Shown: in pieces, positions 19,629 to 29,200 of the stretch
Layout of the letters: each line of letters opens with the position of its first letter
Position numbering within the stretch: position 1 is the stretch's first letter
Assembly (NCBI GenBank): GCA_030824515.1
Contig: JAVBXN010000008.1
Location: forward strand, 1 to 64,000
Origin: Pelobacter sp.
GTDB taxonomy: Bacteria > Desulfobacterota > Desulfuromonadia > Geobacterales > Pseudopelobacteraceae
Direction of reading: 5' to 3'
DNA: 64,000 nt
Notes under the pieces: model-generated
Database searches by the model: none
What the model saw: only the letters and a program-made list of their open reading frames with translations
Told to the model about the DNA's origin: nothing
Program-made: the position numbers and the translations under genes

Positions 19629-20513
19629 TTACTTGCTGTGCTGCTTGATCGGCAGATCGTGCGGATTCTGGTGGCAGGTCAGACATTTCGGGAACCGTTC
19701 ATGCAGCTGTTTGCTGTGCGGCCCGACGTGGCAGACGCTGCATTCCGGACTATAACCATGCTTGCTGTGGCAGCTGGCACAATTGACCTTGGAATGCTTG
19801 CTCGGTGATTTACTCCACTTTACATATACCTTTTCGTGGCAAGCGCCGCAGGTGCGTGCATCCGCGTCTTTTTTATAGCTGATATTGCGCGGTTGGTGCA
19901 CAGGATGGCATTCACTGTTGCAGGTTTTGAACTCCTGACCTTCAAAATGCGCTTTATGGCAGGCGTTGCAGGCAGGAACATAGGCATGCGAAGTATGGCA
20001 ATTGTCGCAAGTCAACTTGGTATGCTTGCTGGGAAATTTCTGCAGCTGATCAAAAGGACCGCCGTGGCAGGCCGCGCAGGATTTCACAAGCGTGGTTGAC
20101 ATCGGTATTCTGGTTGCGGCATGGGGATTATTGTGGCAGGAGGAACAGTCGATAATTTTTTCACCGTGCGGCAGCAGATGACAATCCCGACATTTGGGCA
20201 TCAGTTCCGGCCAGTTGTTTTTCACCGGGCTATAGGCATGAAAACTCTTGTGACATTTCTGACACTCAAACTTGTGACGCCCTCCAGCGGTCTTTATATC
20301 TGAATAAAGCGAGCTGTGGCACTGGCCGCACTGCACCGGGGTCAGTTGCAGCGGCTCTGAGGAATAAAGATCCGCCGTTTGTGGAACAGGTTTCACGCTA
20401 GACTTTCCAGTTCCTTTTTCCATCGCAAACAGGCAACCTGCGCCAACCAGAGCGATTATTCCCGACAAGCACAACACCTGCAGCATTTTTAAACATCTGC
20501 CTTGAAGTTTCAT
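19629..20513 (-). CDS. Periplasmic 12-heme c-type cytochrome
   Basis: First gene of the conduit operon, 294 residues with an N-terminal signal sequence. It has eleven CxxCH motifs (the first is CGQCH near residue 62, the last CLTCH near 278) and one CX3CH, CNSECH, near residue 190, giving twelve possible hemes. Repeated HK/SKH segments between motifs would provide distal histidine ligands. By position it is the periplasmic, barrel-inserted electron carrier, comparable to ExtA or MtrA; I do not assign a name. AGAGGAGGA precedes the ATG. Transcription probably starts near 20808, leaving a leader of about 295 bases with terminator-like folds. Confidence 0.85.
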   Translation of the reverse strand: MKLQGRCLKMLQVLCLSGIIALVGAGCLFAMEKGTGKSSVKPVPQTADLYSSEPLQLTPVQCGQCHSSLYSDIKTAGGRHKFECQKCHKSFHAYSPVKNNWPELMPKCRDCHLLPHGEKIIDCSSCHNNPHAATRIPMSTTLVKSCAACHGGPFDQLQKFPSKHTKLTCDNCHTSHAYVPACNACHKAHFEGQEFKTCNSECHPVHQPRNISYKKDADARTCGACHEKVYVKWSKSPSKHSKVNCASCHSKHGYSPECSVCHVGPHSKQLHERFPKCLTCHQNPHDLPIKQHSK

Positions 20514-20677
20514 ATATTCTTCCTCCTCTAAAATTTGCCGTGTAAAGACTACTCGGAGTGCAGTCGTCCTCTCTTGACGCGCTGCAACGCGAATATGGAA
20601 ACGATCGTGATGGCACAGAAACCCGAAAAAAATTCCAGATCAAACGGTGGAATGGACTAATGGGGCTTCTTTTCTTG

Positions 20678-20753
20678 AAAAACCCGGCAGGACCGCCAGG
20701 CAGACAGCGGCGGTTAATTCTGATCAGACGTCTTACCCGCTTGCAGCGGCAAG
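20678..20753 (-). promoter_or_regulatory. Structured leader with terminator and competing stem
   Basis: On the minus strand a bulged hairpin (20753-20732) is followed by ACCGCC (20714-20709), which can pair with GGCGGT (20697-20692). The same GGC is needed for a terminator stem, CCTGGC/GCCGGG (20700-20683), that is followed by TTTTT. The two folds exclude each other, as in an attenuator. It may instead simply terminate the lipid kinase gene upstream. The rest of the 420-bp gap at 20514-20933 shows no credible gene. Confidence 0.5.
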
Positions 20754-20814
20754 CACAGTCACACGGGGCGCAATCTGTTACATCGAAATTTTATTGGTCT
20801 ATCTCAATAAAACG

Positions 20815-20843
20815 TTCATAACATTAGTTCAAAATAATGTCAA
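20815..20843 (-). promoter_or_regulatory. Sigma70-type promoter for the cytochrome conduit operon
   Basis: Perfect TTGACA (20843-20838), a 17-bp spacer and TATGAA (20820-20815) on the minus strand. It points toward the 12-heme cytochrome gene. Confidence 0.55.
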
Positions 20844-20933
20844 CAATACAGATTCGGATCAAATCGGCGTATTCAGATGCATAATGTGTTGAAAAGTCAG
20901 AAAGGGCTTGAACAGGGTTCCGGGAGAGGAGCT

Positions 20934-21806
20934 TCAGGGGGTAAGAATTCCGGCGAAATTTGCCAGCACTCCGACTGTTACCGGCGCTCGGCCGCAGCTG
21001 TCGCCGTCCAGCTGAATCGGCCTGTCACCGCCGGCAGTTATCCGCGAGGCACGCAGCCGCTTCACGTCATTTCTTTCACCGGAGCGTCCCGATAATACGG
21101 CGGCAATGATTCCAAGATAGGAATGGCGGCTTTCGGAGGTAATGCAGAAAAGATCCAGCAAAGGCTCGGAAATATCGGCTTCCGGAACCAATTCCAGATT
21201 GCCGCCGTAGCGGGCGCCATTGCATATTATCACCGAATGGCATTCCAGCCGGCATCCATCCGCCACCAGCGAAAACTTGCCACGCGGCCATTTCAGCAGG
21301 ATGCGCAGGGCCGAGAGCAGATAGGCCCCTTTTTTCAGGAAACGCTTTTCCTGGGGACGCACCCCATGGACGATGCTGCCATCCAGTCCGATACCGGCCA
21401 TCAGCACAAAACGCCGGCTGAATCCGGCGTCATTTTCCAGCAGACCGACCGCCAGTGGCCGGCTATTGCCGGCGGCAATACACTTAATGGCAGCCTCCAC
21501 GCTGCCGACTCCCAGTTCGTGGGCCAGCACGTTTGCCGTCCCCACCGGAAGTATCCCGAGAGTGCTGCGTCCCGGTGCCAGCGCATTGATGACGGCATTT
21601 ATGGTTCCGTCGCCACCCGCTACAAGTATAACCGGATTTTCAACGGAATCCTCGATCAGCGCACAGACCCGCCGGGCGTCTTCCGGTCCGGTAACGGTCA
21701 TCACCTCCGGGGTAATGCCGGCGGACTCAAGCTGTGTCAGAAGATTGTTGCGCAGCGACGGTGAATAGGAGCCGGAGAGCGGGTTTATCAGGAGAAAAGG
21801 GGGCAT
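20934..21806 (-). CDS. Diacylglycerol/lipid kinase family protein (YegS-like)
   Basis: Predicted ATP-dependent lipid kinase. The N-terminal DAGKc domain shows NPLSGS near residue 8 and the ATP-binding motif GGDGTINAVINAL near residue 63. A C-terminal beta-sandwich domain follows, with NGARYGGNLELVPEADISE (about 200-220), which is usual in YegS and DgkB-type proteins. Length (290) is normal. It may phosphorylate diacylglycerol or phosphatidylglycerol at the inner membrane; the true substrate cannot be told. It lies 78 bp downstream of the GGDEF-EAL gene on the same strand. Confidence 0.88.
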   Translation of the reverse strand: MPPFLLINPLSGSYSPSLRNNLLTQLESAGITPEVMTVTGPEDARRVCALIEDSVENPVILVAGGDGTINAVINALAPGRSTLGILPVGTANVLAHELGVGSVEAAIKCIAAGNSRPLAVGLLENDAGFSRRFVLMAGIGLDGSIVHGVRPQEKRFLKKGAYLLSALRILLKWPRGKFSLVADGCRLECHSVIICNGARYGGNLELVPEADISEPLLDLFCITSESRHSYLGIIAAVLSGRSGERNDVKRLRASRITAGGDRPIQLDGDSCGRAPVTVGVLANFAGILTP

Positions 21807-21884
21807 GAGCTCGTTTCACTCTTGGCAGAGATCATAATACGGCGAGCGGTCAAAGGCAAACCAGAAGGTCACCAAGATCCACCG

Positions 21885-24026
21885 TCAGTATTTCAGGCCG
21901 TTTTTAAGCTGCCTGGCAAATTCATCGGCACGGACCGGGCGGCTGAAGAGATAGCCCTGCATCTCGACGCAGTTGTTGAACGAGAGAAACTGCATCTGGG
22001 CACGGGTTTCGACACCTTCGGCGATTACATTCAGCTTGAGAGTGCGGGCTATGTCTATGATGATCTCGGCAATGGCGGCGTCATCGGTATTGGTGGTAAT
22101 ATCCCTGACAAAAGAGCGGTCGATCTTCAGGCGGCTGATCGGAAAATGTTTGAGGTAGGAGAGCGAGGAATAGCCGGTTCCAAAGTCGTCAATAGCCAGG
22201 GAGACGCCCATGTCCTTGAGTTTTTGCAGGATCACCGTGTTTTGCTCCGCATCCTTCATGATCGTGCTTTCGGTGATCTCCAGCTCCAGGTATTCCGCTT
22301 CCAAGCCTGTTTCCAGAAGTGTGGAAGCGATGACCTGGTCAAGATGGTACTGCCCGAACTGTTTTGCGGAAAGATTCACCGCGATCCGGACGGACGGCAG
22401 CCCCTGGTTCTGCCAGGCCTTGTTCTGGCGGCAAGCGGTGCGCAGCACCCACTCTCCCAGAGGAATGATAAAATTGTTCTCCTCCGCCAGATAGATGAAC
22501 TTGTCCGGCGACAGCAGACCCAGATCAGGATGCTGCCAGCGCAGCAGCGCCTCCATTCCGGTGATTCTCCCGCTGCGACTGTCCACTTGCGGCTGGTAGA
22601 CCAGAAAAAACTCTTCGCGCTCCAGAGCCTTGCGCATCGAGTTTTCCAGCATCATCCGCTCCAGCACCTTGATATTCATGTCACGCGAAAAAAACTGGAA
22701 GTTGTTGCGGTCCTGCTCCTTGGCCTGGTACATGGCCAGGTCGGCATGTTTCAACAGGGTGTGGCTGTCCTCACCATCCATGGGATAGACCGCGATGCCG
22801 ATGCTGCAGGTGGAGTAGATCTCGTGCCCCTCGATATAGACCGGTTCCGAAACGATCGTCAGAATCTTTTTGGCGACTTTGGTAATTCCTTCCGCATTTG
22901 AGACTCCCACCAGTATGGCGACAAACTCGTCCCCCCCCAAACGCGCCAAAGTATCGGTCTCACGGACACAGGCTCCAAGGCGGTTGGCAACCAACTTGAG
23001 CAGCTTGTCGCCGGCACGGTGTCCCAGGGCGTCGTTGATCCCCTTGAAACGGTCCAGGTCCAGGATCAGAACCCCCAGCAGGTGTTTTTCACGGGCGGCC
23101 TGGGCGATTGCCAGATGTAGACGATCGTGCAACAGACTGCGGTTGGGGAGCCCGGTCAGGGTGTCGTAATTGATCAGCTGCTGGATTTCGCTCTCGGCGC
23201 GGATGCGGGCGGTTATATCAAGCGTGGTTCCGGATAGCAGGCAGGCGCGGCCGGACTCGTCGCACTCGACCTCGCCCTGGCTGCTGACGACTATTTCTCC
23301 GAAGTCCTTGCTGATAATGCGGTAGTTGATGTTGAGGGGTTGGCAGGTTTTTACCGAGTTGAGCATTGCCTTCTTGAATGCAGGCAGATCCAGCGGACTA
23401 ACGACGGAGTAAATCCACTCCATACTGATTTCACGCGGTTCTCCCGGCTTCAGTCCGAAGATATTGTACAACTCGTCCGACCAGTAGATTTCGCCACTGA
23501 CAATATTCCACTCCCAGCTGCCCATGCGCGCGATTTTTTGAGCCCGGGCCAGGCGGGCCTCGCTGAGCCGCAGGCACATCTCGGCTTTTTCCAGTTTAAT
23601 GCGGGTTTCCACCTCGTGCAGAGCGCGCGAAATCACCGCCGGCAACCTGTCAAGAAAGGTGGTGTCCTTGATCATGAAATCACAGGCGCCGGTTTTCATC
23701 ATCTCGACCGCCAGCAGGGCATCATCACGACCGGTGACCATCACAAAGGGAATCGACAGACCGATTTTACGCATCCGGTCCACAAATGCGGCCCCGGTCA
23801 TATCCGGAAGCGAGTAATCAAGGATGATCAAGGAGACCGAATTGGATGCCAGCCAGCCGAAAGCGGTGTCTCCACGGGTAAAACAGTGGCAGCCATGCCC
23901 CGCTTCCGCAAGGCTTGCGGACATCAGCTCGGCAAAGCCGGCATCATCTTCGATGATCAAGATGGTTTCAGTTGTGGTTGTATCCCGAGGCATGTCTGGC
24001 ATGGTAGTCTTCCCGACTGCGTTCAT
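21885..24026 (-). CDS. Response regulator with PAS, GGDEF and EAL domains
   Basis: Cytoplasmic c-di-GMP enzyme under phosphorelay control. A receiver domain (about residues 20-135) has the acidic pair in IIEDD, the phospho-acceptor in IILDYSLPDM and the lysine in MIKD. A PAS/PAC segment follows (about 165-275). The GGDEF domain keeps its active site, LGGDEF, with an inhibitory RETD site five residues before. The EAL domain keeps GMEALLRW and DDFGTGYSS. Both synthesis and hydrolysis sites therefore look intact. It follows glmU by seven bases and is probably co-transcribed with it. A start at 24002 (ATG) is possible. The cognate kinase is unknown; two orphan kinases lie at 37-40 kb. Confidence 0.92.
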   Translation of the reverse strand: MNAVGKTTMPDMPRDTTTTETILIIEDDAGFAELMSASLAEAGHGCHCFTRGDTAFGWLASNSVSLIILDYSLPDMTGAAFVDRMRKIGLSIPFVMVTGRDDALLAVEMMKTGACDFMIKDTTFLDRLPAVISRALHEVETRIKLEKAEMCLRLSEARLARAQKIARMGSWEWNIVSGEIYWSDELYNIFGLKPGEPREISMEWIYSVVSPLDLPAFKKAMLNSVKTCQPLNINYRIISKDFGEIVVSSQGEVECDESGRACLLSGTTLDITARIRAESEIQQLINYDTLTGLPNRSLLHDRLHLAIAQAAREKHLLGVLILDLDRFKGINDALGHRAGDKLLKLVANRLGACVRETDTLARLGGDEFVAILVGVSNAEGITKVAKKILTIVSEPVYIEGHEIYSTCSIGIAVYPMDGEDSHTLLKHADLAMYQAKEQDRNNFQFFSRDMNIKVLERMMLENSMRKALEREEFFLVYQPQVDSRSGRITGMEALLRWQHPDLGLLSPDKFIYLAEENNFIIPLGEWVLRTACRQNKAWQNQGLPSVRIAVNLSAKQFGQYHLDQVIASTLLETGLEAEYLELEITESTIMKDAEQNTVILQKLKDMGVSLAIDDFGTGYSSLSYLKHFPISRLKIDRSFVRDITTNTDDAAIAEIIIDIARTLKLNVIAEGVETRAQMQFLSFNNCVEMQGYLFSRPVRADEFARQLKNGLKY

Positions 24027-24033
24027 TCGACGG

Positions 24034-25407
24034 CTATTTCTTCTTCAAGCGCCAGCCGACCTTGTTGACCTGTGGGACACGGGCAATTGCCAGCGAATCC
24101 GGCTCCACATCGATTGTTACTGTTGTGCCGGCCGCCACCAGTGAATTTCGACCAACCGTGACCGGCGCCACCAGCTGCACATCGCTGCCAATGAAAACTC
24201 CGTCCCCGATTACCGTGCGGTGCTTGTTGACACCGTCATAGTTGCAAGTGATTGTTCCACAGCCGATATTGACATCCCGGCCGATCTCGGCATCCCCCAG
24301 ATAGGTCAGGTGAGAGGCCTTGGACCCCTCACCCATCACAGCTTTTTTGGTTTCGACGAAATTTCCGATCTTGACGTGGCTGTGCAGCACCGTACCCGGA
24401 CGCAGATGCGCCATCGGGCCAACCGCTACATCTTCACGCAACTCCGACCCTTCCAGCACGGAACCGGCCTTGATATGGCAACCGTCACCGATACTGCAAC
24501 CGGAGATGCTGGCCCCCTGTTCGATTTCGCAGCCGCAACCGATCACGGTTTCACCACCGATATGACAGTTCGGATGAACCACTGTATCAGCGCCGATACG
24601 GACTCCCTGGTCGATATAGGTCTGTTCCGGATCAACCAGCGTCACTCCGGAGAGCATCAGTTCACGATTAATGCGCCGCCGCAGTATGCGGGCCGCCTCG
24701 GCCAGCTGGACGCGGTCGTTGATCCCCATGATTTCGTCGGCGTCAGCGGTCGGCATCGCCAGGCATTTCAATCCCTTGCGAACAGCAATCGCCACCAGAT
24801 CGGTCAGATAGTATTCCTGTTGTGCATTATTGTTGCCGATGGAGCGGATATTCTCGAACAGGAAATCTGATTCCATGCAGTAGATGCCACTGTTGATCTC
24901 ACGAATATCCTGTTCTTCCGGGTCGGCGTCCTTCTGTTCGACAATGCGCATCACCCGGCCGTCTTCGTCACGAACCACCCGGCCATAACCGTGGGGGTCG
25001 TCCATTACCGCCGTCAGCACCGTGACCACGGCCGCATGCTCAGCATGGAATTTCAGCAGGTCACCCAACGTCTCCGGACGCAGCAGCGGGGTATCTCCGC
25101 ACAGGATCAGCACTGTCCCCCTGAAACCCGACAGCGCATCCAGGGCGCAGGCCACCGCGTGCCCGGTGCCGAGCTGTTGTTCCTGCATGGCGCAGAGGAC
25201 ACCTCCATCACCGCGAAACAGCCCCTGAACCGCATTAGCCTGATGCCCGATCACCAGCACAATCGGTGTGGCCCCCGCTTCGCGAGCCGCAGAAACCGGC
25301 CAGGAAAGCATCGGCAAACCCGCAACCGGATGCAGCACCTTGATAACACCTGACTTCATGCGGGTGCCCTTCCCGGCGGCAAGTACAACGGCGGCACATG
25401 GTTTCAT
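24034..25407 (-). CDS. glmU: Bifunctional GlmU (GlcN-1-P acetyltransferase / GlcNAc-1-P uridyltransferase)
   Basis: Makes UDP-GlcNAc for peptidoglycan and LPS. The uridyltransferase half starts AAVVLAAGKGTRMKS and the acetyltransferase half is a left-handed beta-helix with hexapeptide repeats (about residues 255-440). The ATG at 25407 is chosen over one at 25422 because GGAG lies just upstream of it and it gives 457 residues, the normal length; the longer version has no ribosome site. It is divergent from the gene at 25632 and probably drives the downstream signalling gene. Confidence 0.96.
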   Translation of the reverse strand: MKPCAAVVLAAGKGTRMKSGVIKVLHPVAGLPMLSWPVSAAREAGATPIVLVIGHQANAVQGLFRGDGGVLCAMQEQQLGTGHAVACALDALSGFRGTVLILCGDTPLLRPETLGDLLKFHAEHAAVVTVLTAVMDDPHGYGRVVRDEDGRVMRIVEQKDADPEEQDIREINSGIYCMESDFLFENIRSIGNNNAQQEYYLTDLVAIAVRKGLKCLAMPTADADEIMGINDRVQLAEAARILRRRINRELMLSGVTLVDPEQTYIDQGVRIGADTVVHPNCHIGGETVIGCGCEIEQGASISGCSIGDGCHIKAGSVLEGSELREDVAVGPMAHLRPGTVLHSHVKIGNFVETKKAVMGEGSKASHLTYLGDAEIGRDVNIGCGTITCNYDGVNKHRTVIGDGVFIGSDVQLVAPVTVGRNSLVAAGTTVTIDVEPDSLAIARVPQVNKVGWRLKKK

Positions 25408-25563
25408 AAATTGCAGCTCCATATTAAAAGAATATTAACAGGTCCAGCGCCATCACGCTACCAGGGCTGGCTGCCTTTGCAAGTGAGGCATATTATTTGA
25501 TAAAGCGTTTAGCGTCAAGTTATTAGCGCCAAATATGGACAGATATGAATGACATCTTTAATC

Positions 25564-25591
25564 TTTACTTATTTGACCATTCCGATATAGT
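25564..25591 (+). promoter_or_regulatory. Possible promoter for the MXAN_5187-like gene
   Basis: TTTACT, a 16-bp spacer, then TATAGT at 25586-25591, about 40 bases before the ATG at 25632. The -10 box is good; the -35 box is weak. Confidence 0.35.
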
Positions 25592-25631
25592 AGACTGCTG
25601 TTTTTGACGCACCACCTGAAAAGGTTTCCAC

Positions 25632-26192
25632 ATGGCAATTGCCGATGACATTGCAAAACTTGACCAGCAGCTGGGTGAACTGATTTTAAAGTATGAACAG
25701 TACTTCATCGGCCTTGAAAAACGTGAACCGCTGCCGTTGCTTTCCGAAGTCGAAAAGATGGTTCGTCGCTATACCGGTGTGCCTATCAATAATACCATGC
25801 ATAAGCATCGCTTCAACATGCTGGTGGCCCGCCTCAACACCTACCGTGAACATTGGAACAGGATTCTCAAGTTAATGGAAGAGGGTCGGTATTCCCGTGA
25901 CCGTTTCATCAGCGACCTGCATTTGCGCCAGCGAAGCAAACCGGAAAAAAATATTTCGGAAACAGGCGCCTCCCACACAGCGAATGATCTGGACCGTATC
26001 GTTCACGAGTTCCGTGAGGCCAGAAAGGCCTGCAACCTGCCGGTGGACAAGATAACCCGTGATCTGGTCGCAGCAACCATTGAAAAGCAGAGGCCGCTGC
26101 TTGCGGCCAAGCTGGGTACAGAAAATTTTACGTTCAGGGTAGTTATCGAGGACGGCAAACCCAAGCTCAAGGCCGGCCTGCGGAAACATTGA
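25632..26192 (+). CDS. Conserved protein resembling the MXAN_5187 C-terminal domain
   Basis: A 186-residue cytoplasmic protein, largely alpha-helical and charged. The stretches TMHKHRFNMLVARLNTY and HWNRILKLMEEG, and the C-terminal TFRVVIEDGKPKLKA, resemble the domain named after Myxococcus MXAN_5187, found in delta-proteobacteria with no known function. No signal peptide or membrane segment is seen. It lies 58 bp upstream of mfd on the same strand, so they may be co-transcribed. Confidence 0.68.
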   Translation: MAIADDIAKLDQQLGELILKYEQYFIGLEKREPLPLLSEVEKMVRRYTGVPINNTMHKHRFNMLVARLNTYREHWNRILKLMEEGRYSRDRFISDLHLRQRSKPEKNISETGASHTANDLDRIVHEFREARKACNLPVDKITRDLVAATIEKQRPLLAAKLGTENFTFRVVIEDGKPKLKAGLRKH

Positions 26193-26250
26193 TGCGATTG
26201 CCCCCGTCCTTGAATTTTCCAATATACAACACTGCAACCGATCTGCGTAA

Positions 26251-29200
26251 GTGATGCTGACAAAGACCCCCATGACTCCCCTTATTCCAGAAATAATCGA
26301 CGTTATCGCCGCGATCAGGCGCGGAGAACAACGCATCGCCCTGCCCGGCCTGAAAGGTTCGTCACCGGCTCTGACAGTTGCGGAATTGCTGCGTGCCGGC
26401 CTCGACCGTGCGCTGGTGATAACCGCCAGCCAGGAAGCAGCGGAAGAATTCTGCCGGGAGCTGGCATTCTTTTCAGGCGGAGAATCCCAACCGCTCCTTT
26501 TTCCGGCCTGGGACGCAGCCCCTTTCTCGGCGTCATCGCCACACCCCGACATTTCAGGCGCCAGGCTGGACACGCTGTTCCGGCTGCAAAACGGCCTTAC
26601 AAGGATAACGATAATCCCGGTGGCGGCTGCACTGCAGCGGGTTCTGGCCGCTGCGACACTGAACGACTCGTCCTGCTATCTGGTGACCGGAGAAGAATTC
26701 GAACGGGACGACCTGCTGGCAAGACTTGTCAGGATGGGTTACGCCAATGTGCCGCTGGTCGAGGATCGCGGTACCTTTGCTGTGCGGGGCGGCATTCTGG
26801 ATATTTTCCCACCCAACATGCCGACCCCGGTCAGAATCGAGTTCTTCGGAGACATCGCCGAAACCATCCGCGCCTTTGATCCGCTGACGCAACGCTCCCT
26901 GCAAGTGGTGGAAGAGCTGGTCCTGCTCCCATCAAGGGAACTGCTGCTGACCGACCAGGTACTGGAGAACATCGCACCGCGCCTGAAACAGCTCTGCGAC
27001 AACCTGGACATACCGGCCAATCGTCGCCGCCTGATACTTGAGGACCTGCAAAACGCGGTCTACTTCCAGGGTGTAGATTTTCTGCAGCCGCTGCTGCACC
27101 CCGGCCTTGAAACGATCTTTGACCATGCGCCCGGAATTCCGCTGATCCTGCTGGACGCGGAATCGATCCGTTCCACCTGCCAGAGTTTCAGCGAAGAGAT
27201 CTCCTCCGGTGCGGCCAAGGCACTTGCCACCGGCTTTGCCCATTCCCCGGCCGAACAGCTGTACCTCTCCCAAACAGAACTGGATTCCCTGATAGCCGGA
27301 CGCAGCCGCATCGAACTTTCCGGACTGCATCTCGACGCTCATGCCGGCACTACCACGATCGACATACCCTGTCAGGACAACAGCGATCTGCGGGTAAACG
27401 TTTCCAAGGAGAGCAGCCATGCCCTGGCGCCACTGGCCGGCACGCTGCGCAATTGGCTCGACCGGGGTTGGCGCGTGCTGGTGGCCTGTCACCAGCTGCC
27501 CCAGGCGGAACGCCTGAAACAGCTGTTGGCGCCCTACGAGATAAACTGCGGCATCAGCGAAACCGGGTTTGACGATGAACTTGCCGCAGTTCACCGCAAT
27601 TCCGTCACACTGCTGCTGGGTGAAGTTTCGCGCGGGTTCCGACTCCCCTCATCGCAACTGGCGCTGGTCGCAGAGGAGGAGCTTTTCGGCAAGCGGGTCA
27701 GGCGGCGCGGCGTATCCGAGGTTCGCAAAAAGCAGATCCTGTCGTCGCTGGCCGAACTCAAGCCGGGCGACCACATGGTGCATATCGACCACGGCATCGG
27801 CCTTTACCGCGGCCTGCAGCACATCAGCGTCGGTGGTGTCGGCGGTGACTTCCTGCTGCTGGAATACGCCGGTTCCGACAAGCTCTACCTGCCAGTTGAC
27901 CGCCTGGGGCTGGTTCAACGCTATGTCGGCCCGGAAGGTTCACAGCCGTCGCTGGACAAACTGGGCGGGGTCAGCTGGGAGAAATCCAAGGGCAAGGCCC
28001 GCAAGAACATCGAGGAACTGGCCGGCGAGCTGCTGGAAATCTATGCCAAACGACAGATCTGCGAAGGCTTCGCCTTTTCTCCGCCGGATGAGATGTACCG
28101 CGAGTTCGAGGCTTCCTTCGCCTGGGAGGAAACTCCGGATCAGCTGTCGGCAATCCAGGACGTGCTGGCCGACATGCAGAATTCAAAACCGATGGACCGT
28201 CTGGTATGCGGCGATGTCGGCTACGGCAAGACCGAGGTCGCCTTGAGGGGCGCCTTCAAGGCCGCGCTGGACGGCAAGCAGGTCGGCATCCTGGTTCCCA
28301 CCACGATCCTGGCCCAGCAGCACTACGAAACTTTCCATGAACGGCTCAAGGAGTACCCGGTCACAGTCGAGGTCATCTCCCGCTTCCGCACCGCCAAGGA
28401 GCAGAAGGATATCCTGGAGCGACTCAAGAAAGGCAACATCGACATCATCATCGGCACCCACCGGCTGTTGCAAAAGGATGTGCTCTTCAAGGATCTGGGG
28501 CTGCTGATCATCGACGAGGAACAGCGTTTCGGGGTCAAGGACAAGGAGCGTCTCAAGTCTTTCCGGGCCGTGGTGGACATCATGACCCTGACCGCCACCC
28601 CGATCCCGCGCACGCTTTACATGTCGATGATGGGCATTCGCGACCTGTCGATCATCGACACCCCGCCGGTGGACCGTCTGGCGGTCAAGACCTTTGTATC
28701 CCGTTTTTCCGAGGAGCTGATCCGCGAGGCGGTCCTGCGCGAACTGCGCCGCGGCGGCCAGATTTTCTTCGTCCACAACCGGGTCCAGACCATTGCCAAG
28801 CGGGCCGAACTGCTGGCCCAGCTGATACCGGAAGCCAGAATCGCCGTCGGTCACGGCCAGATGGGGGAGCACGAACTGGAGAAGGTCATGCTCGGTTTCA
28901 TGCATGGCGAGACCAACCTGCTGCTCTGCACCACGATCATCGAATCCGGACTGGACATCCCCAATGCCAACACGCTGATCGTTGATCATGCCGACAAGTT
29001 CGGGCTTTCGCAGCTCTACCAACTGCGGGGCCGGGTCGGGCGTTCCAGCCAGCGCGGCTACACCTATCTGCTGATACCGGGTGAAAGCGCCATAACCGCG
29101 GATGCCCGCGAACGGCTGCGCATCCTGCAGGACATCTCCGAGCTGGGCGCCGGCTTCCGCATCGCCACCCACGACATGGAGATTCGCGGCGCCGGCGACA

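Noticed and set aside
20514-20820. c-di-GMP/cGAMP (GEMM) riboswitch in the conduit leader
   Set aside because: The leader was read for the conserved GEMM core and its ACGCAAAGC-type segment; neither is present.
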